Positions 16,556-24,677 of a stretch of 57,697 bases of DNA are shown in pieces. The notes beneath the pieces are model-generated. The model searched no databases, had not been told where the DNA came from, and saw only the letters and a list, made by a program, of their open reading frames with translations. Numbering within the stretch: position 1 is the stretch's first letter; every line of letters starts with the position of its first letter. Source of the DNA: Verrucomicrobia subdivision 6 bacterium (GTDB lineage Bacteria > Verrucomicrobiota > Verrucomicrobiia > Methylacidiphilales > Verrucolacustridaceae); assembly GCA_947466515.1 (NCBI GenBank), contig CANIEM010000006.1, positions 1-57,697 on the forward strand, in the 5' to 3' direction. Both the position numbers and the translations under genes were made by a program.

Positions 16556-17179
16556 ATGGAGAAAAAACCTATGCTTTGGTTGATTAGTGGTAAGTACGGT
16601 AACCGGGGTGCTTTACTGAATATGTTGGCCAAGTGTGGGACGAGTGAGGTGCTTGAAGGGAGGTCACACGAGAAGGCGGTTTCTCATGTTATTTTGTGTG
16701 GGGTAGGCTCTTTCGACGAGGGACTCAGGCATATAGATGAATCAAATCTCAGAGATGAACTAATGGAGAACCTGAAGAATCTTCGAATTCCGATTCTGGG
16801 AATTTGCCTGGGCGCCCAAATGCTAGGTGGATCAAGCGAAGAGGGGAAACGGTCGGGGTTGGGGTGGATAAAAGCCCGCACCACCCATTTAAAGTCCCAG
16901 GGATTAGAGATGGTGCCTCATGTGGGTTGGCAGCAATTGACGATATTAAAGGAAGATCCGCTATTTGAAGGCCTGGCTCCGGACGCTCGATTTTATTTCT
17001 CCCATAGCTACGGCATGGTCGATGTCCCCGCCGATCAGAAGCTAGCAGTCCCCAGCAAGGGTCCATCCTTTGCCGCCGTGGTTAGAAAAGGAAATGCTTG
17101 GGGCGTGCAGTTTCACCCAGAAAAAAGTCTTCGCCACGGAATGCAAATTCTCTCCAACTTTCTCCGTTTCCGTCCATAA
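16556..17179 (+). CDS. hisH2: HisH-like glutamine amidotransferase (copy 2)
   Basis: The 207-residue glutaminase has its nucleophile in GICLGAQ (C84) and the His-Glu pair in QFHPEKS near 191. HVGWQQL and FYFSHSYG correspond to conserved HisH segments. Its N-terminus (MLWLISGKYGNRGALLNML) is more divergent than in copy 1. It would release ammonia from glutamine for the second HisF-like protein and an adjacent amidotransferase. The ATG lies 24 bases after the preceding stop, so it may begin a translational unit of its own. Its stop overlaps the next start by one base. Confidence 0.85.
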   Translation: MEKKPMLWLISGKYGNRGALLNMLAKCGTSEVLEGRSHEKAVSHVILCGVGSFDEGLRHIDESNLRDELMENLKNLRIPILGICLGAQMLGGSSEEGKRSGLGWIKARTTHLKSQGLEMVPHVGWQQLTILKEDPLFEGLAPDARFYFSHSYGMVDVPADQKLAVPSKGPSFAAVVRKGNAWGVQFHPEKSLRHGMQILSNFLRFRP

Positions 17180-17934
17180 TGGAACCCCGTCTCATCCCAG
17201 TTCTTCTCATTGAGCGGGGACGCTTGATAAAAACGACAAAGTTCTCGCAGCCCGTCTATGTGGGGGATGCCCTCAACACTGTCAGGATCTTAAATGAAAA
17301 GGAGGTGGATGAAATTATTCTTTTGGATGTCGGTGCTCGAAAAGAAAGAAGGGGCCCAAATCTGAAAGTTCTTGGAGAAATTGCGGGGGAAGCTTTTATG
17401 CCTCTTGGATATGGAGGTGGGATTCGCAACCTGGAAGATGCCACCCAAGTGCTTCAGCAAGGTTTTGAGAAAATTGTGCTAGGTCGGATTTCCTTGGAGG
17501 ATCCCAATCTGATAGACGAAATGGCCAAGGTGTTTGGATGTCAAAGCGTGGTGGTATGTGTGGATGTTGAGAAGAAACTGTTTGGAGGACGAAGGGTGCG
17601 TCATGCCGCGGGATCCAGAAGGGATCCAAACTCGTGGATCCACGAGTGCGTTGAGCGGGGAGCGGGTGAGATCATCCTGCAGTCGGTGGACCGGGACGGA
17701 ACCCGCACGGGTTATGATCTATCTCTGTACGAAAATCTCTCAGCCGATATTTCAGTTCCGGTCATTGCCCTTGGGGGGGCGGGGAGTTTGATGGATGTGC
17801 AAAAAGTTCTCACTTGTCGAAAAGTACATTCTGCGGCTGCAGGGAGCCTCTTTGTGCATCAAGGTCCGCATCGGGCTGTTCTGATCAGTTATCCCGAACG
17901 CACGGAGCTTCAAAAAGAGGGAATCTTGTCGTGA
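17179..17934 (+). CDS. hisF2: HisF-like ammonia-channelling barrel (copy 2), catalytic Asp11 lost
   Basis: The 251-residue product has normal HisF length, with GYGGGIRN near 78, QSVDRDGTRTGYDL near 175 and ALGGAGSLMDV near 198. The position of the essential Asp11 of HisF is Leu (PVLLIERG), again arguing against histidine-pathway cyclase activity, while CVDVEKK keeps an aspartate at the Asp130 position. I set the start at the ATG at 17179, which overlaps the hisH stop, because upstream sequence in frame encodes the end of HisH on another frame. It pairs with HisH copy 2 and is followed, with a GTGA overlap, by amidotransferase copy 3. Confidence 0.85.
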   Translation: MEPRLIPVLLIERGRLIKTTKFSQPVYVGDALNTVRILNEKEVDEIILLDVGARKERRGPNLKVLGEIAGEAFMPLGYGGGIRNLEDATQVLQQGFEKIVLGRISLEDPNLIDEMAKVFGCQSVVVCVDVEKKLFGGRRVRHAAGSRRDPNSWIHECVERGAGEIILQSVDRDGTRTGYDLSLYENLSADISVPVIALGGAGSLMDVQKVLTCRKVHSAAAGSLFVHQGPHRAVLISYPERTELQKEGILS

Positions 17935-19097
17935 GTCTTGAAACAGGTTGGATTTCTTTGCCGAATCCGAAGCAGATTTGCTGCCGATGTGTAATGGATG
18001 ATTCCCATCGGGAAATATCATTTGATTCCAGCGGAGTCTGTAATTTCTGCCACTCTTACGAGGAAAGTTCGGCCCGACGAAAACACAAACGATCATTGGA
18101 AGACGTGTTGTCGGAGATCCGAGGGGAGGGGAAAGGGAATCGTTATGATTGTGTTCTGGGACTCAGTGGCGGTCTGGACAGCAGCTACCTGGCATATCTT
18201 GCCGTTGGTTTGGGGCTGCGCCCTTTGGCCATACATCTCGATAATGGATGGAATACTGAACTTGCTGTCAAAAATATCGAGCTGCTTTGCCGGAGGTTGC
18301 AAATTGACCTTTATACCCATGTGATTGATTGGGAGGAGTTCAAGGATCTACAGCTGGGGTTTTTGAAGGCGGGGCTGGCGAATCTGGAAGCGCCGTCGGA
18401 TCACGCTATTTTTGCCTGTCTTCGAAGGACGGCATCGCAAAAGGGGATCCGCACAATTCTCACAGGAGTCAATGATGCCACAGAGCAGATCGTGGTGCGG
18501 GAAAGTTATGGGCACCGCTACTCGGATGGGGGGCTCATCCGCTCGGTTCATAGTCGTTACTGCAGTCGCCCCCTCAAGACCTTCCCCTTAGAGACTTTTG
18601 GCAAGAGGTGGTTTCACCGAAAGTTTGGTCGGACACGGGAAGTCACCCTTTTGAATTTAGTGGAATATCGAAAAGAGAAGGCCCAAGAAATTCTGGAGAA
18701 GGAATTGGGATGGAAACGTTATCCGGGAAAGCACGGAGAGTCGGTGATCACCCGGTTCCATCAGGCCACTTATCTTCCGAGAAAATTTGGCCTAGATAAG
18801 CGTAAATTACACCTTTCCAACCTGATCTGCAGTGGGCAGATCACCCGTGAAGAAGCTACGGCCAGTCTTCGGCAGCCTCCGTTTTCCCCAGATGTGATAC
18901 AAAATGATTTCGAGTTTGTGCGAAAAAAGTTCGGCCTGACTTTGGAGCAATTTTCCGACATTCTGCGATCTCCGCCCCGGACCCACCATGAATTCCCTAA
19001 CGACGAAAAAATGGAAGCTATGTACGGCCGAATGAGTTCTGCCTGGATCCGGTTCCGGCAGGGGCTGAGAAAACGATGGTTTCGAGGGCGGGTATGA
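17931..19097 (+). CDS. wbpG: N-acetyl sugar amidotransferase, WbpG/PseA family (copy 3)
   Basis: The 388-residue product has Cys pairs C17/C20 and C37/C40 and a canonical PP-loop SGGLDS at 79-84. The next conserved segment is LRPLAIHLDNGWNTELAVKN. The start is GTG at 17931, inside the hisF stop (GTGA). An upstream start in frame is possible but would read through the HisF coding region. It stands directly before WbpB/WbpD/WbpE-like genes, so a UDP-2,3-diacetamido uronic acid is the likely substrate, as for WbpG in P. aeruginosa O5. Divergence from copies 1 and 2 suggests separate acquisition rather than a recent duplication. Confidence 0.88.
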   Translation: MSLETGWISLPNPKQICCRCVMDDSHREISFDSSGVCNFCHSYEESSARRKHKRSLEDVLSEIRGEGKGNRYDCVLGLSGGLDSSYLAYLAVGLGLRPLAIHLDNGWNTELAVKNIELLCRRLQIDLYTHVIDWEEFKDLQLGFLKAGLANLEAPSDHAIFACLRRTASQKGIRTILTGVNDATEQIVVRESYGHRYSDGGLIRSVHSRYCSRPLKTFPLETFGKRWFHRKFGRTREVTLLNLVEYRKEKAQEILEKELGWKRYPGKHGESVITRFHQATYLPRKFGLDKRKLHLSNLICSGQITREEATASLRQPPFSPDVIQNDFEFVRKKFGLTLEQFSDILRSPPRTHHEFPNDEKMEAMYGRMSSAWIRFRQGLRKRWFRGRV

Positions 19098-20092
19098 AAA
19101 AAATTCGGATCGCTCAGATCGGCTGTGGATATTGGGGGCCCAACCTGTTACGGAGTTTCCGTGCTCAGACGGAGGCGGAGGTGGTCTGGCTGGTGGAAAG
19201 TTCTGCGGATCGGCGGGCTTTTGTGGAAAACCAGTTTCCCGGAGTGGAGACGACGGAGAACATTGAAAAGGCCATGGAGGATACGGATGCGGTGGTTTTG
19301 GCTACTCCCGCGGCGACTCATTTTGAGCTAGCACGAAAAGCCCTGGAGCTTGGCAAACATGTTCTGGTGGAAAAGCCCATGGCGCAGTCCGTTCGCGAGG
19401 TGGATGAGCTCGCTTTTTTGGCGACAAAAAACAAAAAGATATTGATGGCGGGGCACACATTTCTTTACCACGGAGTAGTCAGGGAGATCCGCCGGATGAT
19501 CGAAGCGGGGGATTTTGGAGAATTGAGATACGTTTACAGCCAGAGATTGAATTTGGGGCGCGTGCGAAACGACGTGGATGCACTATGGAACTTTGCCCCG
19601 CACGATATCAGCATTCTGCAATACTGGATGGGAGATGTTCCCCCCAGTCGGGTCACCCGGAGCGGAAAGGCTTTTTTGCAACCAGGAATTGAAGATGTGT
19701 GTTTTCTTAGCTTGGAGTACCCGCAGGGGCCTCTTGGGCACATCCATGTGAGCTGGCTGGATCCGGTGCGCACCCGGCGAATGGTGGTCGTGGGCAGCAA
19801 GAAGATGGCGGTTTATGACGACGTGGCGGAAAGAAAACTGGCGATTTACGAAAAAGGGGTGGATGTGAAAGCGGTGGTGGGCGAAAAGATGGACTATGAT
19901 CCAGCCGGAACTCCCTCTTTTTCCTATTATGACGGGGAGGTTCGCTGGCCCAAGTTGGCTTGGGAGGAGCCTCTCAAGGTTCAAGCTCGGCATTTTCTCG
20001 ATTGCATCCGTTCTGGAAAGGAACCGCTGACCGGTGCCACCCATGCCCGCGCGGTGGTCGGTATTCTCGAAGCCGCCTCGCAGGAAAAATAA
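19094..20092 (+). CDS. Gfo/Idh/MocA oxidoreductase, WbpB-like
   Basis: The 332-residue product has an N-terminal NAD motif IGCGYWGPNLLRSF at 8-21, the signature VEKPMAQSVREVDEL near 91-105, and the GHTFLYHGVVREI segment near 117. It also has FAPHDISILQYWMGD near 168. The pattern fits the nucleotide-sugar 3-dehydrogenases found next to WbpD and WbpE, here immediately downstream. It would oxidise C3 of UDP-GlcNAcA before transamination. The start at 19094 (ATGA overlap) is preferred over an ATG 18 bases upstream because the Rossmann strand begins there. A UDP-GlcNAc 6-dehydrogenase (WbpA) is not in the window. Confidence 0.83.
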   Translation: MKKIRIAQIGCGYWGPNLLRSFRAQTEAEVVWLVESSADRRAFVENQFPGVETTENIEKAMEDTDAVVLATPAATHFELARKALELGKHVLVEKPMAQSVREVDELAFLATKNKKILMAGHTFLYHGVVREIRRMIEAGDFGELRYVYSQRLNLGRVRNDVDALWNFAPHDISILQYWMGDVPPSRVTRSGKAFLQPGIEDVCFLSLEYPQGPLGHIHVSWLDPVRTRRMVVVGSKKMAVYDDVAERKLAIYEKGVDVKAVVGEKMDYDPAGTPSFSYYDGEVRWPKLAWEEPLKVQARHFLDCIRSGKEPLTGATHARAVVGILEAASQEK

Positions 20093-20093
20093 A

Positions 20094-20561
20094 ATGAACA
20101 ATAAACCAAAAACATCTTCCATAAGCATCACGAATGTAAAATTTGGCCAAGAGGTTCAAATCGTGGAGCCATGCAACCTTTATGGGTGCACCCTGGAGGA
20201 CAGGGTTTTCGTCGGCCCCTTTGTAGAGATCCAGGCAGGGGTGGTGGTAGGAAAGGGAACTCGGGTTCAGTCTCATGCGTTTCTCTGCGAGGGGGTGACG
20301 GTGGGGGCGGACTGCGTCATCTCCCACGGAGCTATGTTCATCAACGACCGTTTTCGTAGTGGGCCGGCTCGAGGAGATCGCAGCAAATGGGAAAAAACGG
20401 TCTTGGCGGATCGGGTGTATGTCGGAACCCATGCGACTATTTTACCAGTAAGGATCTGCTCGGATGTTGTCATCGGGGCGGGAGCGGTGGTGACCAAGGA
20501 TATTGTTGAGCCGGGCACCTATGCAGGGAATCCCGCCCGAAAAATTTTACCGTCAAAATAA
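20094..20561 (+). CDS. wbpD: Left-handed beta-helix N-acetyltransferase, WbpD-like
   Basis: The 155-residue product consists of hexapeptide repeats (for example VFVGPFVEIQAGVVVGKGTRVQ) with an inserted catalytic loop around VISHGAMFINDRF near residues 75-87. It ends IGAGAVVTKDIVEPGTYAGNPARK. WbpD-type enzymes acetylate the 3-amino group of UDP-2-acetamido-3-amino uronic acid. It starts one base after the preceding stop, with CAGGAAAA as ribosome site, and lies between the matching dehydrogenase and aminotransferase. Trimer formation is expected from the family. Confidence 0.88.
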   Translation: MNNKPKTSSISITNVKFGQEVQIVEPCNLYGCTLEDRVFVGPFVEIQAGVVVGKGTRVQSHAFLCEGVTVGADCVISHGAMFINDRFRSGPARGDRSKWEKTVLADRVYVGTHATILPVRICSDVVIGAGAVVTKDIVEPGTYAGNPARKILPSK

Positions 20562-20566
20562 AGCAC

Positions 20567-21685
20567 ATGAAGACTTCCGTACCCTTTGCTGATTTAGCTG
20601 CGCAGCATGCCTCCTTGAGAAAGGAGTTGGATGCCGCCATGGGCGCGGTCATCCAGAAGTCGGCATTCATCCGCGGGGAGGAGGTGGACCTCTTTGAGAA
20701 AGAATTTGCGTCAGTATTCGGCGTTTCCCACTGCATCTCATGTGCCAATGGTACAGACGCATTGTATATTGCGTTGCGAGCTTTGAAAATTCAGCCAGGG
20801 GACGAAGTAATTGTGCCGGCCCACACATGGATCTCTACGGCGGAGACGGTGACCCAAGCTGGGGGGAAAGTGGTTTTCGCCGATACATTGCCGGGCCAAT
20901 TTGTGCTGGATCCTAAGGACGTGGAGAAAAAAATGACCCCGCGGACGAAAGGAATCATGGTGGTCCATTTGTATGGCCTACCTGCCCCGATGGAGGAGCT
21001 GTGCGCCTTGGCGCAAAAAAAAGGACTTTGGATCATCGAGGACTGCGCGCAGGCCCACTTGGCGGAGTACAAGGGGAGGAAGGTAGGAACTTTCGGCCGG
21101 ATTTCCACATTTTCTTTCTATCCCGGCAAAAATTTGGGAGCCATGGGCGATGCGGGGGCGATTGTGACGGAAGACTCGGAGTTGGCGGAATGGATGACTC
21201 TGTATGCCCGGCACGGTGGAAAAGGAGATCACCAGATTGAGGGAATCAACAGCCGGTTGGATGGATTGCAGGCTGCAGTTTTGAGGGTGAAACTTCCCCA
21301 TTTGGAGAAATGGACCCGCTTAAGAATTGAGGCCGCAAAACGATATGATCATTTGCTGCAGGGGATTGCCGGATTAGAAATTCCCAACCGACCGCCCGAT
21401 CGTAGACACGTCTATCATCTTTATGCGGTCCTGGTGGAGCACAGGGATGAGCTCCAAATCTTTTTAAAGAAGCAAGGGATTGAAACCGTAATCAATTACC
21501 GGAAGGCTTTGCCTTTTTTGCCGGCTTATGCCCGGCTGAATCATTTGACCGAGGATTTTCCCAACTCCCACCGAGTTCAGGGACGGACTCTCTCTTTACC
21601 GCTTTTCCCTGAAATCACGGTGGCGCAACAGGAACAGGTTGCCCAGGCGGTGCGAAAGTTTTACGGACAACATGAACTCGAATGA
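20567..21685 (+). CDS. wbpE: DegT/DnrJ/EryC1 aminotransferase, WbpE-like
   Basis: The 372-residue PLP enzyme starts VPFADLAAQHASLRKEL, a hallmark of the WbpE group. The GTDALYIALRALKIQPGDEV segment is near 63-82, the cofactor aspartate is in IIEDCAQAHLAEYKG near 156, and the PLP lysine is in FYPGKNLGAMGDAG near 184. It transfers an amino group to C3 of the WbpB product. With WbpB- and WbpD-like neighbours it gives a full route from UDP-GlcNAcA to UDP-2,3-diacetamido-2,3-dideoxyglucuronic acid. Its stop overlaps the next start. Confidence 0.88.
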   Translation: MKTSVPFADLAAQHASLRKELDAAMGAVIQKSAFIRGEEVDLFEKEFASVFGVSHCISCANGTDALYIALRALKIQPGDEVIVPAHTWISTAETVTQAGGKVVFADTLPGQFVLDPKDVEKKMTPRTKGIMVVHLYGLPAPMEELCALAQKKGLWIIEDCAQAHLAEYKGRKVGTFGRISTFSFYPGKNLGAMGDAGAIVTEDSELAEWMTLYARHGGKGDHQIEGINSRLDGLQAAVLRVKLPHLEKWTRLRIEAAKRYDHLLQGIAGLEIPNRPPDRRHVYHLYAVLVEHRDELQIFLKKQGIETVINYRKALPFLPAYARLNHLTEDFPNSHRVQGRTLSLPLFPEITVAQQEQVAQAVRKFYGQHELE

Positions 21686-22824
21686 TCCGTCTCCTCAAGA
21701 TTTCGTCCTACTACGACAATTTTCTTAAAGGCTTCTGGTCCTCGAAGAGGCCAGATCTAGCTTCGGGTTACGACAACGCCCTCCGAGAGCTGATGGAAGC
21801 CCGTTTTGGATGGTTCGACGTATGGAAGAGGACTCTTGAAGGCAACGGCGGCTTCACGGTTATGGAGGTTGTAGCGAACGACGAAATAACCCAGAGGTTG
21901 TGGGCGAAGAAGGAAAACCCTGCCCAAGGGGAGGCAAGCATGCGGAAGATTTTGCTGATGCAGATCCAGTCCTTCCGACCCGATGTGATTTTCGCCAACA
22001 ATGTATCGGTAACGGGACCAGAGGATTGGAAGGAGTGGGGGCAAATCCCTATTAAAAAACCGGTTCTTTTTGCCTATGAGGGCCTGGGATCCAAGGAGGT
22101 CGAAAAGTTTCGGGAGGTGGATTTTGTCCTAACGCCATTGCGGGTCGGCCGAGATAACTTCAGGCAAGCAGGAGTTGAAGCTCATCTTTTTCGGCCCGCC
22201 TTTCCCCTGGAATGTCAGACCATGGAGTCCCAAGAGAAAGATCTGGAAGCGGTTTTTATCGGAAGTGTTGGGACTTCTCTGAAGGGGCATGGACCTAGGT
22301 TGAGATTTTTACATGACCTTTCCAAGCAAGCGGATATTACGTTCTATCTCTCGGGTCTGGGGCTGGCCCAAACGTCGCCGCTTAAACAGGCTCGTAGATT
22401 ATTCCGTGGGCAGTGGAAGGATTTTCAAGCGGTGAGAAGACTAGGCGAGATGAACCAAGGGACGGCCTTTGGAAGGCGGATGTACGAAACGCTGGGACGA
22501 AGCCGAGTGGCGTTAAACTTTCACGTGGCCAGCGCCGGGGAGGAAGGTGTGAACATGCGCCTCTATGAGGGAACGGGAATGGGGGCCTGTATGCTGACGG
22601 AAAATAAACCCAATCTTCCTGAGCTATTTAAGCCAGACATGGAAATCGTAACTTACGGAAGTACAGAGGAGGCGGCTGAAAAGATTCGATGGTTGATCGA
22701 TCACCCTCGAGAGGCCGGCAAGATTGCCAAAGCAGGCCAAGCCAGGACACAGAGGGAACACTCGCTCGAAAATCAGATTCGGCAAGTGGCCGAAAGGATT
22801 AAAGAGAAGCTGGCTTTTCGGTGA
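21682..22824 (+). CDS. CgeB-like GT-B glycosyltransferase
   Basis: The 380-residue product shows a GT-B layout: an N-terminal domain with FRPDVIFANNVSV near 93-105, then a C-terminal domain with LEAVFIGSVGTSLKGH near 192 and ALNFHVASAGEEGVNMRLYE near 275-294. This pattern, with a Glu in the RLYEGTGMGACMLTE donor site, is that of CgeB/GT4-like transferases common in surface glycan loci. It overlaps the WbpE-like gene start-to-stop and is the last gene of the long forward block. Its 3' end overlaps the convergent GT61 gene by 26 bases. Confidence 0.72.
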   Translation: MIRLLKISSYYDNFLKGFWSSKRPDLASGYDNALRELMEARFGWFDVWKRTLEGNGGFTVMEVVANDEITQRLWAKKENPAQGEASMRKILLMQIQSFRPDVIFANNVSVTGPEDWKEWGQIPIKKPVLFAYEGLGSKEVEKFREVDFVLTPLRVGRDNFRQAGVEAHLFRPAFPLECQTMESQEKDLEAVFIGSVGTSLKGHGPRLRFLHDLSKQADITFYLSGLGLAQTSPLKQARRLFRGQWKDFQAVRRLGEMNQGTAFGRRMYETLGRSRVALNFHVASAGEEGVNMRLYEGTGMGACMLTENKPNLPELFKPDMEIVTYGSTEEAAEKIRWLIDHPREAGKIAKAGQARTQREHSLENQIRQVAERIKEKLAFR

Positions 22825-23956
22825 AAGCCTTCAAAGCAAGCACTGATATACGGAACTGTTCGAGATCCAGGTCGATATCTCCTGAGGAATCGCCAGGCCG
22901 ATTCTTTCCCACACGACCTGACAGAGCGCGTCCAATGAGATAAAAGTAGGGAAGGCCGCGCATTGCAGCCAAAACGCGGTAGCACTGATTGATGTAACCC
23001 GGATAAAAGATCTCCAACACCGGCGTACTTGGCTGGCAAAAAACAAGGTTGGAGAGGCCGGCGCCGTGTGGGGCGATTACAAAGCCAGCTCGAGCCATGC
23101 GGGAGGCCTGATCTTCCACGGGGAGGCGGTCTGGGCAGAAAATCTCGACTCCGAGGCTCTGGAGAAGATCCAGAAGCTCCGACTCTCGGCGTATTTTACG
23201 CTGCTGAGCGCCTGAGCGGGACATAAAAAGTCCGGGACCACGTCCGGCAGGTTTGTCGATCCCCGGGAAGAGGCGGGCGTAAAACCGGACGATTTCCTTG
23301 TGAGGGGATCCCATCTGTCCGGGGAGGGATGGAATGAAGGCGTCTTGGCAGATTAGGTGGCGGAATTGACGGAGTTCAATGCAACGATCCAGCGGGACTC
23401 CCGCTCTCCGTAAAAGCTGGGGAACGAACGCGGGACGGAGGTCGTTGACGATAAAATGACGGATCCTGGGCAGATCCAAGCCGGCTTTTTGCGCCAAGTC
23501 GAGCCGGGGCAAAACATCGATAAGAAAATGGTAATATGTTTCGCCTCCCGTGCTGGCAAGAAGAAGGATTGGGCCATCAAGTTCCCGGGCAGGGGGGAAG
23601 CGAAATTTTCTCATCGGCCATGGCTCTGGATTCGAATTCCACTCAACGGAAACATCTTTGAAAAGTGTGCCGTCAGTAGAGGCAACTGCAACGGACGGGC
23701 CAAAAATTCGCACCTGCTTGAACCGAGCAAGACAAAGAGGCACGGAAGGAATTCCTGGCCTAACAAAATCAGGCACATCTTCGGGCCATCCTTTTTGTGG
23801 CGCAGGCAAGGAAACTTCGGGGGTGAGACCTTGCCATATTATCTCACCTCCGTTTTTGCTCGTTAAGGAAAGCAGATCTCCGATTCGGCTGGGCCGAATA
23901 GGAGGGCGAGAGGCCAGCCTCAAATGCATGGCTATTTGTAAAAAGAAATGGATCAT
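22799..23956 (-). CDS. GT61-family (DUF563) glycosyltransferase
   Basis: The 385-residue product has the family core TYYHFLIDVLPRLDLAQKAG near residues 142-161, LFMSRSGAQQRKIRRESEL near 245, and FVIAPHGAGLSNLVFCQPSTPVLEI near 290. These correspond to the donor/acceptor site of GT61 enzymes, related to plant xylosyltransferases and found in bacterial surface polysaccharide loci. It is transcribed opposite to its neighbours and converges with the CgeB-like gene. This places a transcription break between the two forward blocks. Sugar specificity is unknown. Confidence 0.82.
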   Translation of the reverse strand: MIHFFLQIAMHLRLASRPPIRPSRIGDLLSLTSKNGGEIIWQGLTPEVSLPAPQKGWPEDVPDFVRPGIPSVPLCLARFKQVRIFGPSVAVASTDGTLFKDVSVEWNSNPEPWPMRKFRFPPARELDGPILLLASTGGETYYHFLIDVLPRLDLAQKAGLDLPRIRHFIVNDLRPAFVPQLLRRAGVPLDRCIELRQFRHLICQDAFIPSLPGQMGSPHKEIVRFYARLFPGIDKPAGRGPGLFMSRSGAQQRKIRRESELLDLLQSLGVEIFCPDRLPVEDQASRMARAGFVIAPHGAGLSNLVFCQPSTPVLEIFYPGYINQCYRVLAAMRGLPYFYLIGRALSGRVGKNRPGDSSGDIDLDLEQFRISVLALKAFTEKPASL

Positions 23957-24098
23957 CTGATGTCAATCACCCAAGATCTCAGGGGTGTCTTTCGATAGAA
24001 TCGAGAAGTAAAAGTTTAAGGTGTAGATTCAAAAAAAAGAAACGCATAAGGAACATATTCTGTATAGCTGGATTGTCACCAAGGTTCGAGGATAAGAT

Positions 24099-24677
24099 GT
24101 GTTACTACCCATGATACTGAAAAAAGCCCAGCACATGCTTTATCGGTTTTTCCCTTCCTGGTCGAAGGGACTCCACAGAAAAAAAAGAAAGGGGTTGGCG
24201 ACACGATGGCCAGGTCTGGAGTGTCAAAGAACACAAGATGCGATTTTCTGGGAAAAGTTTTTGCGGGGCACAAGGGAAGGAACCTTTTGGGAAGTAGGGG
24301 CTGGGGACGGAGTTACCGGGAGCCAAACGCTCTGTCTGGAAACGGAAAAAAACTGGAAAGGAGCTTTGTGGGAGCCTTGCGAAAGACCTAGAGAAACTGC
24401 ATCGAAACACAGGAAAGGATCTGTGATTGGGTGGCACACTGATCCTGTAAGGGCACTTCAGACGAAAAGCCCCAATCCCGATCTGCTGGCCGTTCACCGA
24501 CCTGATGAGTTTTTGTGGGTTTGGAACGTTCTTTCCGACGGCAAGATCACCCCCAGATGGGTTATTGTCGAAAACCCAGACGCGGAGGTCCGATGGGCCA
24601 GCAAATTGCTAGAGTGCGGATACCGGCTTGTTTGGTTTTTCCAAGATGATGAATACTTCGAGAGGAGGTCCCGGTGA
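24099..24677 (+). CDS. Short FkbM-like methyltransferase-fold protein, possibly degenerate
   Basis: The 192-residue product contains a SAM-binding-like segment FWEVGAGDGVTGSQTLCLE near residues 63-81 and an FkbM-like end GYRLVWFFQDDEYFERR. Where relatives have a Asp-x-Asp-Gly or DSEG acidic motif, this protein reads AVHRPDEFLWVWNVL, so the catalytic or metal function may be altered. It could be a decayed or specialised enzyme. The start is GTG at 24099, with GAGG seven bases upstream; an ATG at 24111 is an alternative. It opens a second forward block after a 142-base divergent gap that should hold its promoter. Confidence 0.6.
   Translation: MLLPMILKKAQHMLYRFFPSWSKGLHRKKRKGLATRWPGLECQRTQDAIFWEKFLRGTREGTFWEVGAGDGVTGSQTLCLETEKNWKGALWEPCERPRETASKHRKGSVIGWHTDPVRALQTKSPNPDLLAVHRPDEFLWVWNVLSDGKITPRWVIVENPDAEVRWASKLLECGYRLVWFFQDDEYFERRSR

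Noticed and set aside
12518-17934. Histidine biosynthesis genes hisH and hisF
   Set aside because: They occur twice, always beside WbpG/PseA amidotransferases, and both HisF proteins lack Asp11. hisC lies far away in a different context.
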